Assembly (NCBI GenBank): GCA_023132365.1
Contig: JAGLYJ010000008.1
Location: forward strand, 1 to 29,811
Reading direction: 5' to 3'
From: Mycoplasmatota bacterium
Lineage (GTDB): Bacteria; Bacillota_I; Bacilli_A; Izemoplasmatales; Hujiaoplasmataceae
Length of the DNA stretch: 29,811 bases
Shown: positions 1 through 7,578 of the stretch, in pieces
Layout: each line of letters begins with the position of its first letter
Numbering within the stretch: the stretch's first letter is position 1
Notes under the pieces: generated by a model
Told to the model about the DNA's origin: nothing
What the model saw: the letters and a program-made list of their open reading frames with translations, nothing else
Databases searched by the model: none
Made by a program: the position numbers and the translations under genes

Positions 1-1514
1 ATAACTGCTAACCCACCTAATTCTATAACACCATCTCCAAGTTTAATATCAGTACCACGTCCAGCCATATTCGTTGCGATTGTTACTGAATACATTTGTC
101 CAGCATTCTCAACAATATCCGCTTCTCTTTCATGCTGTTTTGCATTCAAGACGTTGTGTTTTACACTACGTTTTTTTAATAATTTAGATAATAATTCTGA
201 AGATTCAATAGAAACAGTCCCAACTAGCATTGGTTGCCCTAATTTATATCTTTTATCTATTTCATCAGCTAGAGCTATATATTTTGCATCCATACTCGCG
301 AATATCAAATCATTATCATCAACACGTACAATAGGCATATTAGTCGGAATCTCAATAACAATCATATTATATATGTTTCTAAATTCTTCTTCCTCAGTTT
401 TAGCTGTACCTGTCATCCCAGATAATTTAGTGTACATTCTAAAGAGATTTTGGAATGTAATTGTTGCTAGTGTACTTGTTTCTTTTTTAATTTCAACAGC
501 TTCTTTAGCTTCTAAAGCTTGATGAAGACCTTCAGAAAACTGACGCCCAATCATCAACCTACCAGTAAAAGAGTCTACGATGATAACTTTACCATCTTGC
601 ACTACATAATCTATGTCTCTAGACATAATGTAGTTAGCTTTTAAGGCATTATTAATGTGATGTAGCAACACAACGTTAGCAACATCATATAAGTTCTCTA
701 GATTAAAGTAAGACTCACCTTTTTTGATGCCAGCTTCATTTAAGCTAATATTTTTATCTTTAATATCGATAATATAATCTTCTTCTTCCTTCAGCCTAAT
801 AGCGAAATAATTAGCTTGACGATATAAATCAGCTGTATTCTTCGCTCCCCCTGAAATAATCAAAGGAGTTCTAGCTTCATCAATAAGAATTGAATCGACT
901 TCATCAATAATTGCAAAATTCAATTTTCTTTGAACAATAGCTTCTTTATATATAACCATATGATCTCTTAAGTAATCAAACCCTAACTCATTATTTGTTG
1001 AATATAAGATATCAGAATTATAAACAGCTCTTTTTTCTTCAGGAGTTAAATCCCTAATATTTAAACCTACTGTTAACCCTAAGAATCTAAATAAGTCGCC
1101 AATTTCTCCTTCTGTTTCACGTCTTGCAAGGTATTCATTGACAGTAACGATATGTACACCATTTCCTGATAGAGCATTTAAATATGCCGGCATAACTGCT
1201 GTTAGTGTTTTACCCTCACCAGTTTTCATTTCAGCTATATTACCTTCATGAATAACAATAGCTCCCATTATTTGAACTTTAAATGGGGTCATTTTTAAAA
1301 ATCTTGTACTAGCTTCTCTAACGGTGCTAAAAGCTTCTATTAACATTGAATCCAATGTTTCACCTGCATCGATACGCTCTCTAAAATCTTTTGTTTTTGC
1401 TTTTAACTCATCGTCAGACAAATTGCTATATTCTTCTTCTAAAGCTAAAATGCTATTAGCTCTAGACTCTAATTTTTTTAATTCCTTTTTATTCATATCA
1501 AACAATCCAAACAT
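1..1514 (-). CDS. secA: Preprotein translocase ATPase SecA (3' end off the window)
   Basis: SecA is the cytoplasmic motor that uses ATP to push unfolded preproteins through SecYEG. The frame is open from the ATG at 1514 to the left edge, giving about 504 residues, which is the N-terminal 60% of a typical 800-840 residue SecA. I translated this frame by hand. It shows the Walker A stretch MKTGEGKTLTA near residue 100, the DEAD-type box in IDEVDSILIDEARTP near residue 205, and near the cut the motif VI-like TNMAGRGTDIKLG. The C-terminal scaffold and any zinc tail lie outside. The start is set by GAGGTGG at 1521-1527, six bases upstream, and by the conserved MFGLFD beginning. It lies downstream of hpf, as in Bacillus. 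It has its own promoter at 1544-1572. Nothing odd is seen in the visible part. Confidence 0.97.
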   Translation of the reverse strand, partial: MFGLFDMNKKELKKLESRANSILALEEEYSNLSDDELKAKTKDFRERIDAGETLDSMLIEAFSTVREASTRFLKMTPFKVQIMGAIVIHEGNIAEMKTGEGKTLTAVMPAYLNALSGNGVHIVTVNEYLARRETEGEIGDLFRFLGLTVGLNIRDLTPEEKRAVYNSDILYSTNNELGFDYLRDHMVIYKEAIVQRKLNFAIIDEVDSILIDEARTPLIISGGAKNTADLYRQANYFAIRLKEEEDYIIDIKDKNISLNEAGIKKGESYFNLENLYDVANVVLLHHINNALKANYIMSRDIDYVVQDGKVIIVDSFTGRLMIGRQFSEGLHQALEAKEAVEIKKETSTLATITFQNLFRMYTKLSGMTGTAKTEEEEFRNIYNMIVIEIPTNMPIVRVDDNDLIFASMDAKYIALADEIDKRYKLGQPMLVGTVSIESSELLSKLLKKRSVKHNVLNAKQHEREADIVENAGQMYSVTIATNMAGRGTDIKLGDGVIELGGLAV

Positions 1515-1543
1515 CAATGTCCACCTCTTAATCTATACAATAT

Positions 1544-1572
1544 ATGATACCACTTAATATATATATATTCAA
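1544..1572 (-). promoter_or_regulatory. Probable SigA-type promoter of secA
   Basis: On the minus strand TTGAAT (1572-1567) and TATCAT (1549-1544) are separated by 17 bases, and the SD of secA follows after about 16 bases. The -10 has one mismatch to TATAAT. The position fits a monocistronic secA start after the hpf terminator. Confidence 0.55.
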
Positions 1573-1604
1573 TAATATATAAGACAGTCTCACAAAAGTC
1601 TCAT

Positions 1605-1632
1605 AAAAAAAGGTGGTCATAAATGACCACCT
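1605..1632 (-). terminator. Intrinsic terminator after hpf
   Basis: A perfect inverted repeat with arms AGGTGGTCAT / ATGACCACCT (1611-1632) starts just past the hpf stop. On the minus strand it is followed by a run of seven T (1611-1605). It should separate hpf transcription from secA. Confidence 0.9.
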
Positions 1633-1635
1633 ATA

Positions 1636-2172
1636 TTACTCAGTTTCAATTAACCCATATTTCCCATCTTCTCTTAAATATAACAAGGAAGTAATTTTGT
1701 CCTCATTTTTGAAAACGAAAAAGTCATGTCCTATTAGTTCCATTTGAGTTATTGCCTCTTCAAGTGAAAGAATTTCTAATTTTATCTTCTTCTTTTTTAC
1801 CGGAGAAGTTAATTCTTTTTCAAGTTCTTCTAAATTAAGATATTCATTATGAAATGCGTTTTTTAATCCTACTTTTTCTTGAAGCGAGCGGTTCATTCTA
1901 TGCTTGTTTTTCCTAATTTGTGCTTCCAACTTATCAATTGCTCTATCAATTGCAGCATATAAATCTCTATCTTGAACCTCCGCCCTCATGGTAATAAATT
2001 TAATTGGAATCGTGATTTCCACTTTGGTACCCTCTCGATAAACCTTACATACTACATAAGCTTCGATTTCGTGTTGGAATACCTTATCAATCTTTTTCAA
2101 TTTCTTTTCTAGATAATTGTAGATTGCATCTGTGATAACGAATCCGCCTTTGCCTCTGATGTCTAATCTCAT
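1636..2172 (-). CDS. hpf: Ribosome hibernation promoting factor, long form (HPF/YvyD)
   Basis: Long HPF binds the decoding region of the 30S subunit and joins 70S ribosomes into inactive 100S dimers in slow growth or stress. The 178-residue length is that of the long form. Residues 1-105 or so form the S30AE ribosome-binding domain (MRLDIRGKGG start, basic helix around 90-105). After a linker, residues 125-178 form the dimerisation domain, ending in the hallmark QMELIGHDFFVFKNE ... YLREDGKYGLIE. The start is fixed by AAGGAGTG upstream of the ATG. It sits between comFC and secA, the conserved order in Bacilli. It has its own promoter at 2207-2235 and a terminator at 1605-1632, so it can be expressed separately from both neighbours. 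The assignment is firm. Confidence 0.96.
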   Translation of the reverse strand: MRLDIRGKGGFVITDAIYNYLEKKLKKIDKVFQHEIEAYVVCKVYREGTKVEITIPIKFITMRAEVQDRDLYAAIDRAIDKLEAQIRKNKHRMNRSLQEKVGLKNAFHNEYLNLEELEKELTSPVKKKKIKLEILSLEEAITQMELIGHDFFVFKNEDKITSLLYLREDGKYGLIETE

Positions 2173-2206
2173 AAAATCACTCCTTCTTATTTATTTAACC
2201 ACTTTT

Positions 2207-2235
2207 ATTATAACATCTAATAAAAACACTGTAAA
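2207..2235 (-). promoter_or_regulatory. Extended -10 promoter of hpf
   Basis: On the minus strand TTTACA (2235-2230), a 17-base spacer and TATAAT (2212-2207) preceded by TGT give a strong extended -10 SigA-type promoter. It begins 17 bases past the comFC stop, and I see no terminator between comFC and hpf, so some read-through is possible. Confidence 0.75.
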
Positions 2236-2252
2236 CGGACCTACATTTTTTT

Positions 2253-2639
2253 TTAGAAATAATCTATATATTTTATTAAATTATGTCTTTTAAGTGAATA
2301 GAAGTTAATGTTCTTGAAGTTTATAATCAGTGGAAAATATTCAGAAAAGTTTTTAATACTTTTCGAATCAATGAAGAGAGTTATATTTCTTGTTAACTTT
2401 TCCATCTTCTTAAATAATATTTTGAAATTTTTCTCTAAATATTCTTCTTGTTTCATATTTAATTTCACATCATCATAAAGGTAATAATAAGTTACTAACC
2501 CACCGGATACAGGTATTATTTCTTGATACACATGTGGAATATATTCCAAGCTACATGTCTCACATAACTCAGGCGGGTTAAATAAATTATACAATTTCAA
2601 ATCTACAATATAATAATTATCACATAGTTTGCACTTCAT
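2253..2639 (-). CDS. ComFC-like protein lacking the phosphoribosyltransferase domain
   Basis: ComFC works with the ComFA helicase in uptake of transforming DNA in competent Firmicutes and is normally 210-240 residues long. This protein has 128 residues. Its N-terminus shows the paired-cysteine finger of ComFC (CKLC near residue 3 and CETC near residue 28) and a following segment like the ComFC bridge (GLVTYYYLYDD). The PRPP-binding loop and the PIPLS-type region of the phosphoribosyltransferase fold cannot be found; the C-terminus is AT-rich and unrecognisable. Position after comFA and before hpf-secA supports descent from comFC. I chose the ATG at 2639 because AAAGGAAG lies just upstream; an in-frame ATG at 2654 would contain that SD inside the gene. 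It overlaps comFA by 20 bases, implying translational coupling. It may be a shortened functional form, a decaying gene, or an unrelated zinc-finger protein. Confidence 0.6.
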   Translation of the reverse strand: MKCKLCDNYYIVDLKLYNLFNPPELCETCSLEYIPHVYQEIIPVSGGLVTYYYLYDDVKLNMKQEEYLEKNFKILFKKMEKLTRNITLFIDSKSIKNFSEYFPLIINFKNINFYSLKRHNLIKYIDYF

Positions 2640-3855
2640 TATTCTTCCTTTCATTCATGTTCACAATCTCTTTTTTGCATTGTTTCATTGAAGTTGATAG
2701 ATATTTTGACAAAAATATTACTTCCCCATTTTCATATCCCACAACTCTTCCAACACGGCCAGATATCTGAATTAAGCTCTCTTTAGAAAAAACTTCATGA
2801 TCTGAATTAATAACAACACAATCTATATTTGAAAACGTTACTCCTCTTTCAAGAACTGTCGTCGCTACTAAAAATAGAAAGTCACCTCTTCGAAACTCTT
2901 TTACAATAGACTTTTTATACTTTGTCTTACTTGAAATAAAGAAGGTTTTATCTTGAAGTTCAAGTAACCACTCTTTAATTATATGACCAAAATTTATTGA
3001 TGGAACAAAGATAATACATTGGCGGTTTAATTCTAAACGAATTTTTAAAAACTGTTTTAATATCTTTAGCATTTGCTTATGGTTATTGTATTGAATAAAT
3101 TTAGGAATGGATAAATCTCTAAAATGATATCTTGAAGCGATTGAAAAATACTTTAATTTGTTTTGGTTTATTAACTGTAAATACTTATTATTTATCGTAG
3201 CTGACATATAGAGAATAACTCCGTCTGTCTTCACTGACTTCATAACTAGACGCTCAAGAAAAATATTGTTCACAAAAGGAAAGGCATCAACCTCATCTAA
3301 TATTAACAAATCAAATTCTTGAAAGAAATATATGAGCTGTTGTGGGGTTGAAAAAATAATATCAGCGAATTCAAAATCCTTATTATTTTCATATAATATT
3401 TTTATATTAGTTTTTGGGAAACATCTGATAAATCGATTATATACTTCCTTCAAAACTTCTACTCTAGGTATAATAAAAGCAATGCTTAACCCTTGATTTA
3501 AAGCCTTTAAAATTACAGAATAAGTCATCTCAGTTTTACCAGCCCCACACACGGCTTGTAAAAATCCCGGATTGTTATTATTAAAACAATTAACAAAAAA
3601 GTTTGAACCTTTTTTTTGTTCTTCAGTCAAATTATACAATAGGTTAAGAATATGGATTTTGCTTATCATTATTCTATTGCGCCTATATAACCTCATTGTT
3701 TCATTAATATCTGAATACTTGTAGCAATCTAAACAATGATAGTTGTTAAATTTATCCTTATGTAAGTTATTCCCAAAACATCTTTGACAAACACCATTTT
3801 TAATAGCTTCTATACTTTGAATACTATCTTTTGTTTTATATATACTTTCGATCAT
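2620..3855 (-). CDS. comFA: ComFA-like DEAD-box DNA translocase of competence
   Basis: ComFA is a membrane-associated superfamily 2 ATPase that helps pull single-stranded transforming DNA into the cytoplasm. The 411 residues show, in order, a four-cysteine zinc finger (C23, C26, C41, C44), Walker A CGAGKT at 103-108, the ComFA-type motif II LLILDEVDAFPF around 183-194, an MSATI motif III, and near the C-terminus the SF2 motif VI QISGRVGR. Length is slightly below Bacillus ComFA (about 460). The start ATG at 3855 has a GGTGAT SD. The first gene of a two-gene unit, it overlaps the ComFC-like gene. No other competence gene lies in the window. Active transformation is an inference only; all helicase motifs look intact. 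The stop codon is TGA. Confidence 0.9.
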   Translation of the reverse strand: MIESIYKTKDSIQSIEAIKNGVCQRCFGNNLHKDKFNNYHCLDCYKYSDINETMRLYRRNRIMISKIHILNLLYNLTEEQKKGSNFFVNCFNNNNPGFLQAVCGAGKTEMTYSVILKALNQGLSIAFIIPRVEVLKEVYNRFIRCFPKTNIKILYENNKDFEFADIIFSTPQQLIYFFQEFDLLILDEVDAFPFVNNIFLERLVMKSVKTDGVILYMSATINNKYLQLINQNKLKYFSIASRYHFRDLSIPKFIQYNNHKQMLKILKQFLKIRLELNRQCIIFVPSINFGHIIKEWLLELQDKTFFISSKTKYKKSIVKEFRRGDFLFLVATTVLERGVTFSNIDCVVINSDHEVFSKESLIQISGRVGRVVGYENGEVIFLSKYLSTSMKQCKKEIVNMNERKNNEVQTM

Positions 3856-3899
3856 TTTATCACCAATAAAATAGTACTTAAATGTTCGGTTTTTACTAC

Positions 3900-3928
3900 A
3901 AAAAAACCTCCCAAATTACAGGAGGTTT
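3900..3928 (-). terminator. Intrinsic terminator of leuS
   Basis: The arms AAACCTCC (3904-3911) and GGAGGTTT (3921-3928) pair around a 9-base loop. On the minus strand the stem is followed by TTTTTTT. It begins 4 bases past the leuS stop. Confidence 0.9.
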
Positions 3929-3931
3929 GTA

Positions 3932-6355
3932 TTATTTAACAACTATATTCACTAATTTATTAGGTACAACAATTATTTTCACTATTTGTTTACCTTCTGT
4001 AAACGTAATAATTTTCTTTTGTGACAAAGCTATTTTTTCTAGTTCAACTTTAGCGGTATCTCTAGTAATTTGAATTTTATCCCTAACTTTTCCATTAACA
4101 CTTATGACGATTGGAATATCATTTTCTACAGTTTTAGATATATCAAATTCTGGATAAGGCTCAAAAACTAATAGTTCCTTATGCCCTAATTTGTTCCAAA
4201 GTTCTTCACATAAATGAGGAGCAATTGGATTCAATATTTTAAGTAACACTTCATAGTCAGCTCTAGTGATTTGTGTTTGTTTGTTATATTCATTAGTTAA
4301 AGTCATCATTTTGGCAATTGCAGTATTAAATTTTAATGTTTCACAGTCTTTTTCTACACCTTGAATTGTCTTATTAATGATTAGTTCAAGTGACTTAGTA
4401 TAAGAATTCAAGTCATTGACTTTTGGAAATAGTCTCCATACTTTATCCAAAAATCTTCTAGCGCCTTTAACTCCTGAATCGCTCCAAGGAGTAGACATTT
4501 CATAATCACTTATAAACAATACGAATGTTCTTAAAGTATCCGCTCCGTATTCATCAATAATATCTTGAGGATTGACTACATTTCCTCTTGATTTAGACAT
4601 TTTTTCGTTGTCTGCACCAAGAATCATGCCCTGAGCTGTACGCTTTTTATATGGTTCGGCATTTGGAACAACTCCGATATCATAAAGAAAATGATTCCAA
4701 AATCTCGAATAGATTAAATGTCTAGTAACGTGCTCCATTCCGCCATTATACCAGTCAACTTTACCCCAGTAATTAAGCTTCTCCTTGCTTGCTAGTTCCT
4801 GATTGTTTGATGGATCAAGATATCTCAAGAAATACCATGATGATCCAGCCCATTGAGGCATCGTATCTGTTTCTCGTGTAGCTGGTTTATTGCATTTTGG
4901 ACAAACGCAATTAACATATTCAGGTATATTTGCAAGTGGTGATTCTCCAGTATCAGACGGCATAAATTTCTCTACCATTGGTAATTCAACTGGAAGATCT
5001 TCATAAGGAACAGGAACCACTCCACAATCTTCACAATAAATTATAGGAATTGGTTCACCCCAATATCTTTGACGATTAAATGCCCAATCTTTCATTTTAA
5101 ACTGCATTGCAGCTTCTCCAAGATTATTATCTTCTAAGAACTTAGTAATTTTGATTATTGCATCTTTCACTTCTAAACCATCAATAATTGAACTATTAAC
5201 TAGTGTTCCACCTTTAATATCAGTATATGCTTCTTCCTCGATGTTGCCACCACTAATAACTTCTCTGATTTCTAAATTATATTTTCTTGCGAAATCATAA
5301 TCTCTCGTATCATGCGCAGGTACTGCCATTATAGCGCCGGTACCATAAGTTATCATTACATAGTCTGAAATAAAAATTGGAATCACTTCATTTGTCAATG
5401 GATTAATTGCATTAATACCTTTGATCAATACTCCAGTTTTATCTTTTGATAATTCTATTCTTTCAAATTCAGATTTATGTTTTGCCTTTTCTTGATAAGC
5501 TTTTACTTCATCTAAATTTTTAATTCGTTCAGAAAACTCTTCAAGCAAAGGATGTTCTGGAGCTATAACCATAAATGTAGCTCCATAGATAGTATCTGCT
5601 CTAGTTGTGAATACTTTTAACCTTTCAGAAGTATCTTTAACAGGAAAATAGATATAAGCTCCCACTGATTTTCCAATCCATTTCTGTTGTTCAGTCTTAA
5701 TACGAGTATTACATTCTAAATCATTAAGTCCATCTAATAGTTTATCAGCGTACTCTGTAATTTTAAGAAACCAAACTTTTTTCTCCATTTGAACAACTTC
5801 AGAAACACATCTATCACATTTTCCACCTTGAGACTCTTCATTAGAAAGAATCACTTGGCAACTTGGACAGTAATTAACATATGCAATATCTTTATAAACT
5901 AATCCATGTTCATATAGTTTCAGGAAAATCCATTGAGTCCATCTATAATACTCTGAATCAGTTGTATCTACCAAACGGTTAAAATCAAATGAAAACCCAG
6001 TTGCTTTCAACTGTTGGATAAATATTTTTATATTTCTGTCAGTAATTATTCTAGGATGGATTTGATTTTTGATAGCGTAATTTTCAGTAGGCAACCCAAA
6101 AGCATCAAAACCAATAGGAAATAAAACATTCTTACCTTCCATTCTTCTTTTCCTAGATATTACCTCTAAAGATAAGTAAGCTCTAATATGACCAATATGC
6201 ATTCCGGCTCCAGATGGATAAGGATATTCTACTAAAGAATAGTATTTTTCTTTATCACTAAAGTCTTCTGCATTAAAATATGTTCCGTTATACCATATAT
6301 CCTGCCATTTTTTATCAATCTTCTTATCATCAAAACTCGGTACAAATTCACTCAT
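3932..6355 (-). CDS. leuS: Leucyl-tRNA synthetase
   Basis: Class I aminoacyl-tRNA synthetase that charges tRNA-Leu and hydrolyses mischarged products in its CP1 editing domain. The 807 residues match the bacterial length (about 800-860). The ATP-binding HIGH signature is at residues 53-56 (GMHIGHIR) and KMSKS is near residue 583. The CP1 editing region contains the conserved GTGAIMAVPAHDTRD block, and the editing insert is followed by paired cysteines (CPKCNKP). The C-terminal part ends with the anticodon-binding and small tRNA-contacting region. The start is set by GGAGGG at 6361-6366. It is monocistronic: own promoter at 6594-6621, a leucine T-box leader and a terminator at 3900-3928. Expression should rise when uncharged tRNA-Leu accumulates. 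Confidence 0.98.
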   Translation of the reverse strand: MSEFVPSFDDKKIDKKWQDIWYNGTYFNAEDFSDKEKYYSLVEYPYPSGAGMHIGHIRAYLSLEVISRKRRMEGKNVLFPIGFDAFGLPTENYAIKNQIHPRIITDRNIKIFIQQLKATGFSFDFNRLVDTTDSEYYRWTQWIFLKLYEHGLVYKDIAYVNYCPSCQVILSNEESQGGKCDRCVSEVVQMEKKVWFLKITEYADKLLDGLNDLECNTRIKTEQQKWIGKSVGAYIYFPVKDTSERLKVFTTRADTIYGATFMVIAPEHPLLEEFSERIKNLDEVKAYQEKAKHKSEFERIELSKDKTGVLIKGINAINPLTNEVIPIFISDYVMITYGTGAIMAVPAHDTRDYDFARKYNLEIREVISGGNIEEEAYTDIKGGTLVNSSIIDGLEVKDAIIKITKFLEDNNLGEAAMQFKMKDWAFNRQRYWGEPIPIIYCEDCGVVPVPYEDLPVELPMVEKFMPSDTGESPLANIPEYVNCVCPKCNKPATRETDTMPQWAGSSWYFLRYLDPSNNQELASKEKLNYWGKVDWYNGGMEHVTRHLIYSRFWNHFLYDIGVVPNAEPYKKRTAQGMILGADNEKMSKSRGNVVNPQDIIDEYGADTLRTFVLFISDYEMSTPWSDSGVKGARRFLDKVWRLFPKVNDLNSYTKSLELIINKTIQGVEKDCETLKFNTAIAKMMTLTNEYNKQTQITRADYEVLLKILNPIAPHLCEELWNKLGHKELLVFEPYPEFDISKTVENDIPIVISVNGKVRDKIQITRDTAKVELEKIALSQKKIITFTEGKQIVKIIVVPNKLVNIVVK

Positions 6356-6369
6356 TATATTCCCTCCAT

Positions 6370-6587
6370 AAAAAAACGCCCTAATAAAAGGACGAAATAG
6401 TTCGTGGTACCACCTTAATTCTGGATATATCCAGCACTCAAATCCTTAACGCGGAAAACGGGTTTTACTCTCGAGTTGCATAAAACCTACTCAATAGACT
6501 AATTCAAATAACTAATTTACTAGTTCACAGCTAACACTAGCTCTCTTTAAAACATCATTATTTTACTACTTCTATATCCTCGTAGTT
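6370..6587 (-). promoter_or_regulatory. T-box leader of leuS, Leu specifier UUA
   Basis: The leader has the full T-box plan on the minus strand. Stem I starts with CTAC (6585-6582) pairing with GTAG, flanks a GA-rich kink-turn, then ATAGA pairs with TCTAT. Next is the specifier loop with AGTAG on one side and GAA-TTA-G on the other; the TTA is at 6502-6500, a leucine codon. The AAATAA/TTATTT helix, an AGAGAG bulge segment and a distal hairpin follow. The antiterminator carries the T-box core AAGGTGGTACCACG (6416-6403), whose TGGT can pair with an uncharged ACCA end. It competes with the terminator stem CGTCC/GGGCG (6394-6377) followed by seven T. This is a transcriptional, tRNA-sensing switch. 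Confidence 0.95.
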
Positions 6588-6593
6588 ATCAAT

Positions 6594-6621
6594 ATTATAT
6601 CATAATTACTTATTTATACAA
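6594..6621 (-). promoter_or_regulatory. Promoter of the leuS T-box transcript
   Basis: TTGTAT (6621-6616), a 16-base spacer and a perfect TATAAT (6599-6594) lie just ahead of stem I, giving a predicted start near 6587. The -35 begins only 9 bases past the stop of the upstream membrane-protein gene, which has no terminator of its own. Confidence 0.75.
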
Positions 6622-6629
6622 CATCAAAT

Positions 6630-7478
6630 CTAATCTAATTCATCATCCTTCGAATCTTTATCATCTTCTTGGTCTACATCTTCTTGGTCAATATCTTCAA
6701 ATTTATATGATTCAATTATATCTTCATTGTTATCATTAACTTGATTGCTCTTGTGATCTCTTAATACTTTTTGATAAAACAATTCTTTTTGTAATGCAAA
6801 AATTGATCGGTAAGCCAAGAACATTAAGATGAAAAAGATGATGTCACTAAAATTCAATAAACTATAAAACATAAATAACAAAGTTAATGGTGTTACAGCA
6901 AACACAATTAACTTAAATATCTTTTTATACTTAATTTCTTTTCTAAATTTTAAGAAAGCTAATGATGATATAAATATTATTACCAACATCAAAAATATGT
7001 TTTGGATAATTGCCCCGGCTATTCCACCAATCAAAAAGAATGTGGACAAAGTTGACATCGCGTCTTCAATACCATCTAATTCATATAATGAAATATAATT
7101 AAAATTATAAAATTCACTGCCATTAAGATGTATACTTAAAGAATTATCTTGAAAAACAATACTTTGATTGTCAAAGTTAGCAATACTAGAAACAGGAACA
7201 TCTTCAGGTAAGAAATATACTCTAAATCCATATAAGAAAAATAGATTATCAACATCATATTCATCGCCATCACAAACAAAGGATTCATCAACAATGTGAC
7301 ACCCTGTAGTTTCTTCAGTCATACTTGAATTCTCAAATGAAACGATAGATATAATCGTTCCTGCAGACATTAATAAAGTCAATATTAGGAAATATAAGAA
7401 AACAAGGAAGCCATTTTTATTAGCGTATTTAACTAATCCCTTAGGATTAAATAAGCTATCTCTAAATATATTAAACAT
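6630..7478 (-). CDS. DUF1189-like integral membrane protein
   Basis: The 282-residue protein has the layout of Firmicutes DUF1189 proteins, whose function is unknown. It starts with an amphipathic FRDSLFNPKGLVKYA stretch, then a membrane helix at about 23-46. An outer loop of about 95 residues holds two cysteines 10 residues apart (CHIVDESFVC), which could form a disulphide. Membrane helices follow around 148-177 and two or three around 188-232. The cytoplasmic tail (about 245-282) is very acidic, with runs of D and E. The SD is AGGTGAT ahead of the ATG. It is transcribed alone, divergently from the radical SAM operon, with an extended -10 at 7494-7502. The family assignment rests on the N-terminal motif and topology only. 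Confidence 0.65.
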   Translation of the reverse strand: MFNIFRDSLFNPKGLVKYANKNGFLVFLYFLILTLLMSAGTIISIVSFENSSMTEETTGCHIVDESFVCDGDEYDVDNLFFLYGFRVYFLPEDVPVSSIANFDNQSIVFQDNSLSIHLNGSEFYNFNYISLYELDGIEDAMSTLSTFFLIGGIAGAIIQNIFLMLVIIFISSLAFLKFRKEIKYKKIFKLIVFAVTPLTLLFMFYSLLNFSDIIFFILMFLAYRSIFALQKELFYQKVLRDHKSNQVNDNNEDIIESYKFEDIDQEDVDQEDDKDSKDDELD

Positions 7479-7493
7479 TTTATCACCTTAATT

Positions 7494-7502
7494 ATTATAT
7501 CA
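7494..7502 (-). promoter_or_regulatory. Extended -10 promoter of the DUF1189-like gene, overlapped by a dyad
   Basis: TGATATAAT on the minus strand ends 15 bases before the start codon. No -35 is visible at 17 bp (an A run is there). A 7-bp perfect inverted repeat (7497-7517, arms ATATCAC / GTGATAT) covers the -10 and the region upstream, as an operator would. Confidence 0.5.
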
Positions 7503-7517
7503 CTTTTCATGTGATAT
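7497..7517. repeat. Inverted repeat in a divergent promoter region
   Basis: Perfect arms ATATCAC and GTGATAT are separated by 7 bases. The right arm is followed by six T on the plus strand, so the sequence resembles a weak terminator, but no plus-strand gene ends here. An operator role for one or both divergent units is an inference. Confidence 0.45.
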
Positions 7518-7554
7518 TTTTTTGAGTTTTAAGTATTTATATTATATCATTTTA

Positions 7555-7563
7555 TGTTATAAT
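7555..7563 (+). promoter_or_regulatory. Extended -10 of the radical SAM operon
   Basis: TGTTATAAT ends 15 bases ahead of the ATG at 7579, giving a predicted transcript start close to 7570 and a very short leader that still contains GGTGAT. No good -35 is seen 17 bp upstream. Confidence 0.55.
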
Positions 7564-7578
7564 TTTCTTGGTGATAAT

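Noticed and set aside
154..522. 122-residue plus-strand frame inside secA
   Set aside because: Lies antisense to conserved SecA motifs; an artefact of AT-rich codon use.
7522..7578. Longer N-terminus for the radical SAM protein starting at 7522
   Set aside because: It would translate the extended -10 region and lacks an SD; the ATG at 7579 has GGTGAT and matches the family start.
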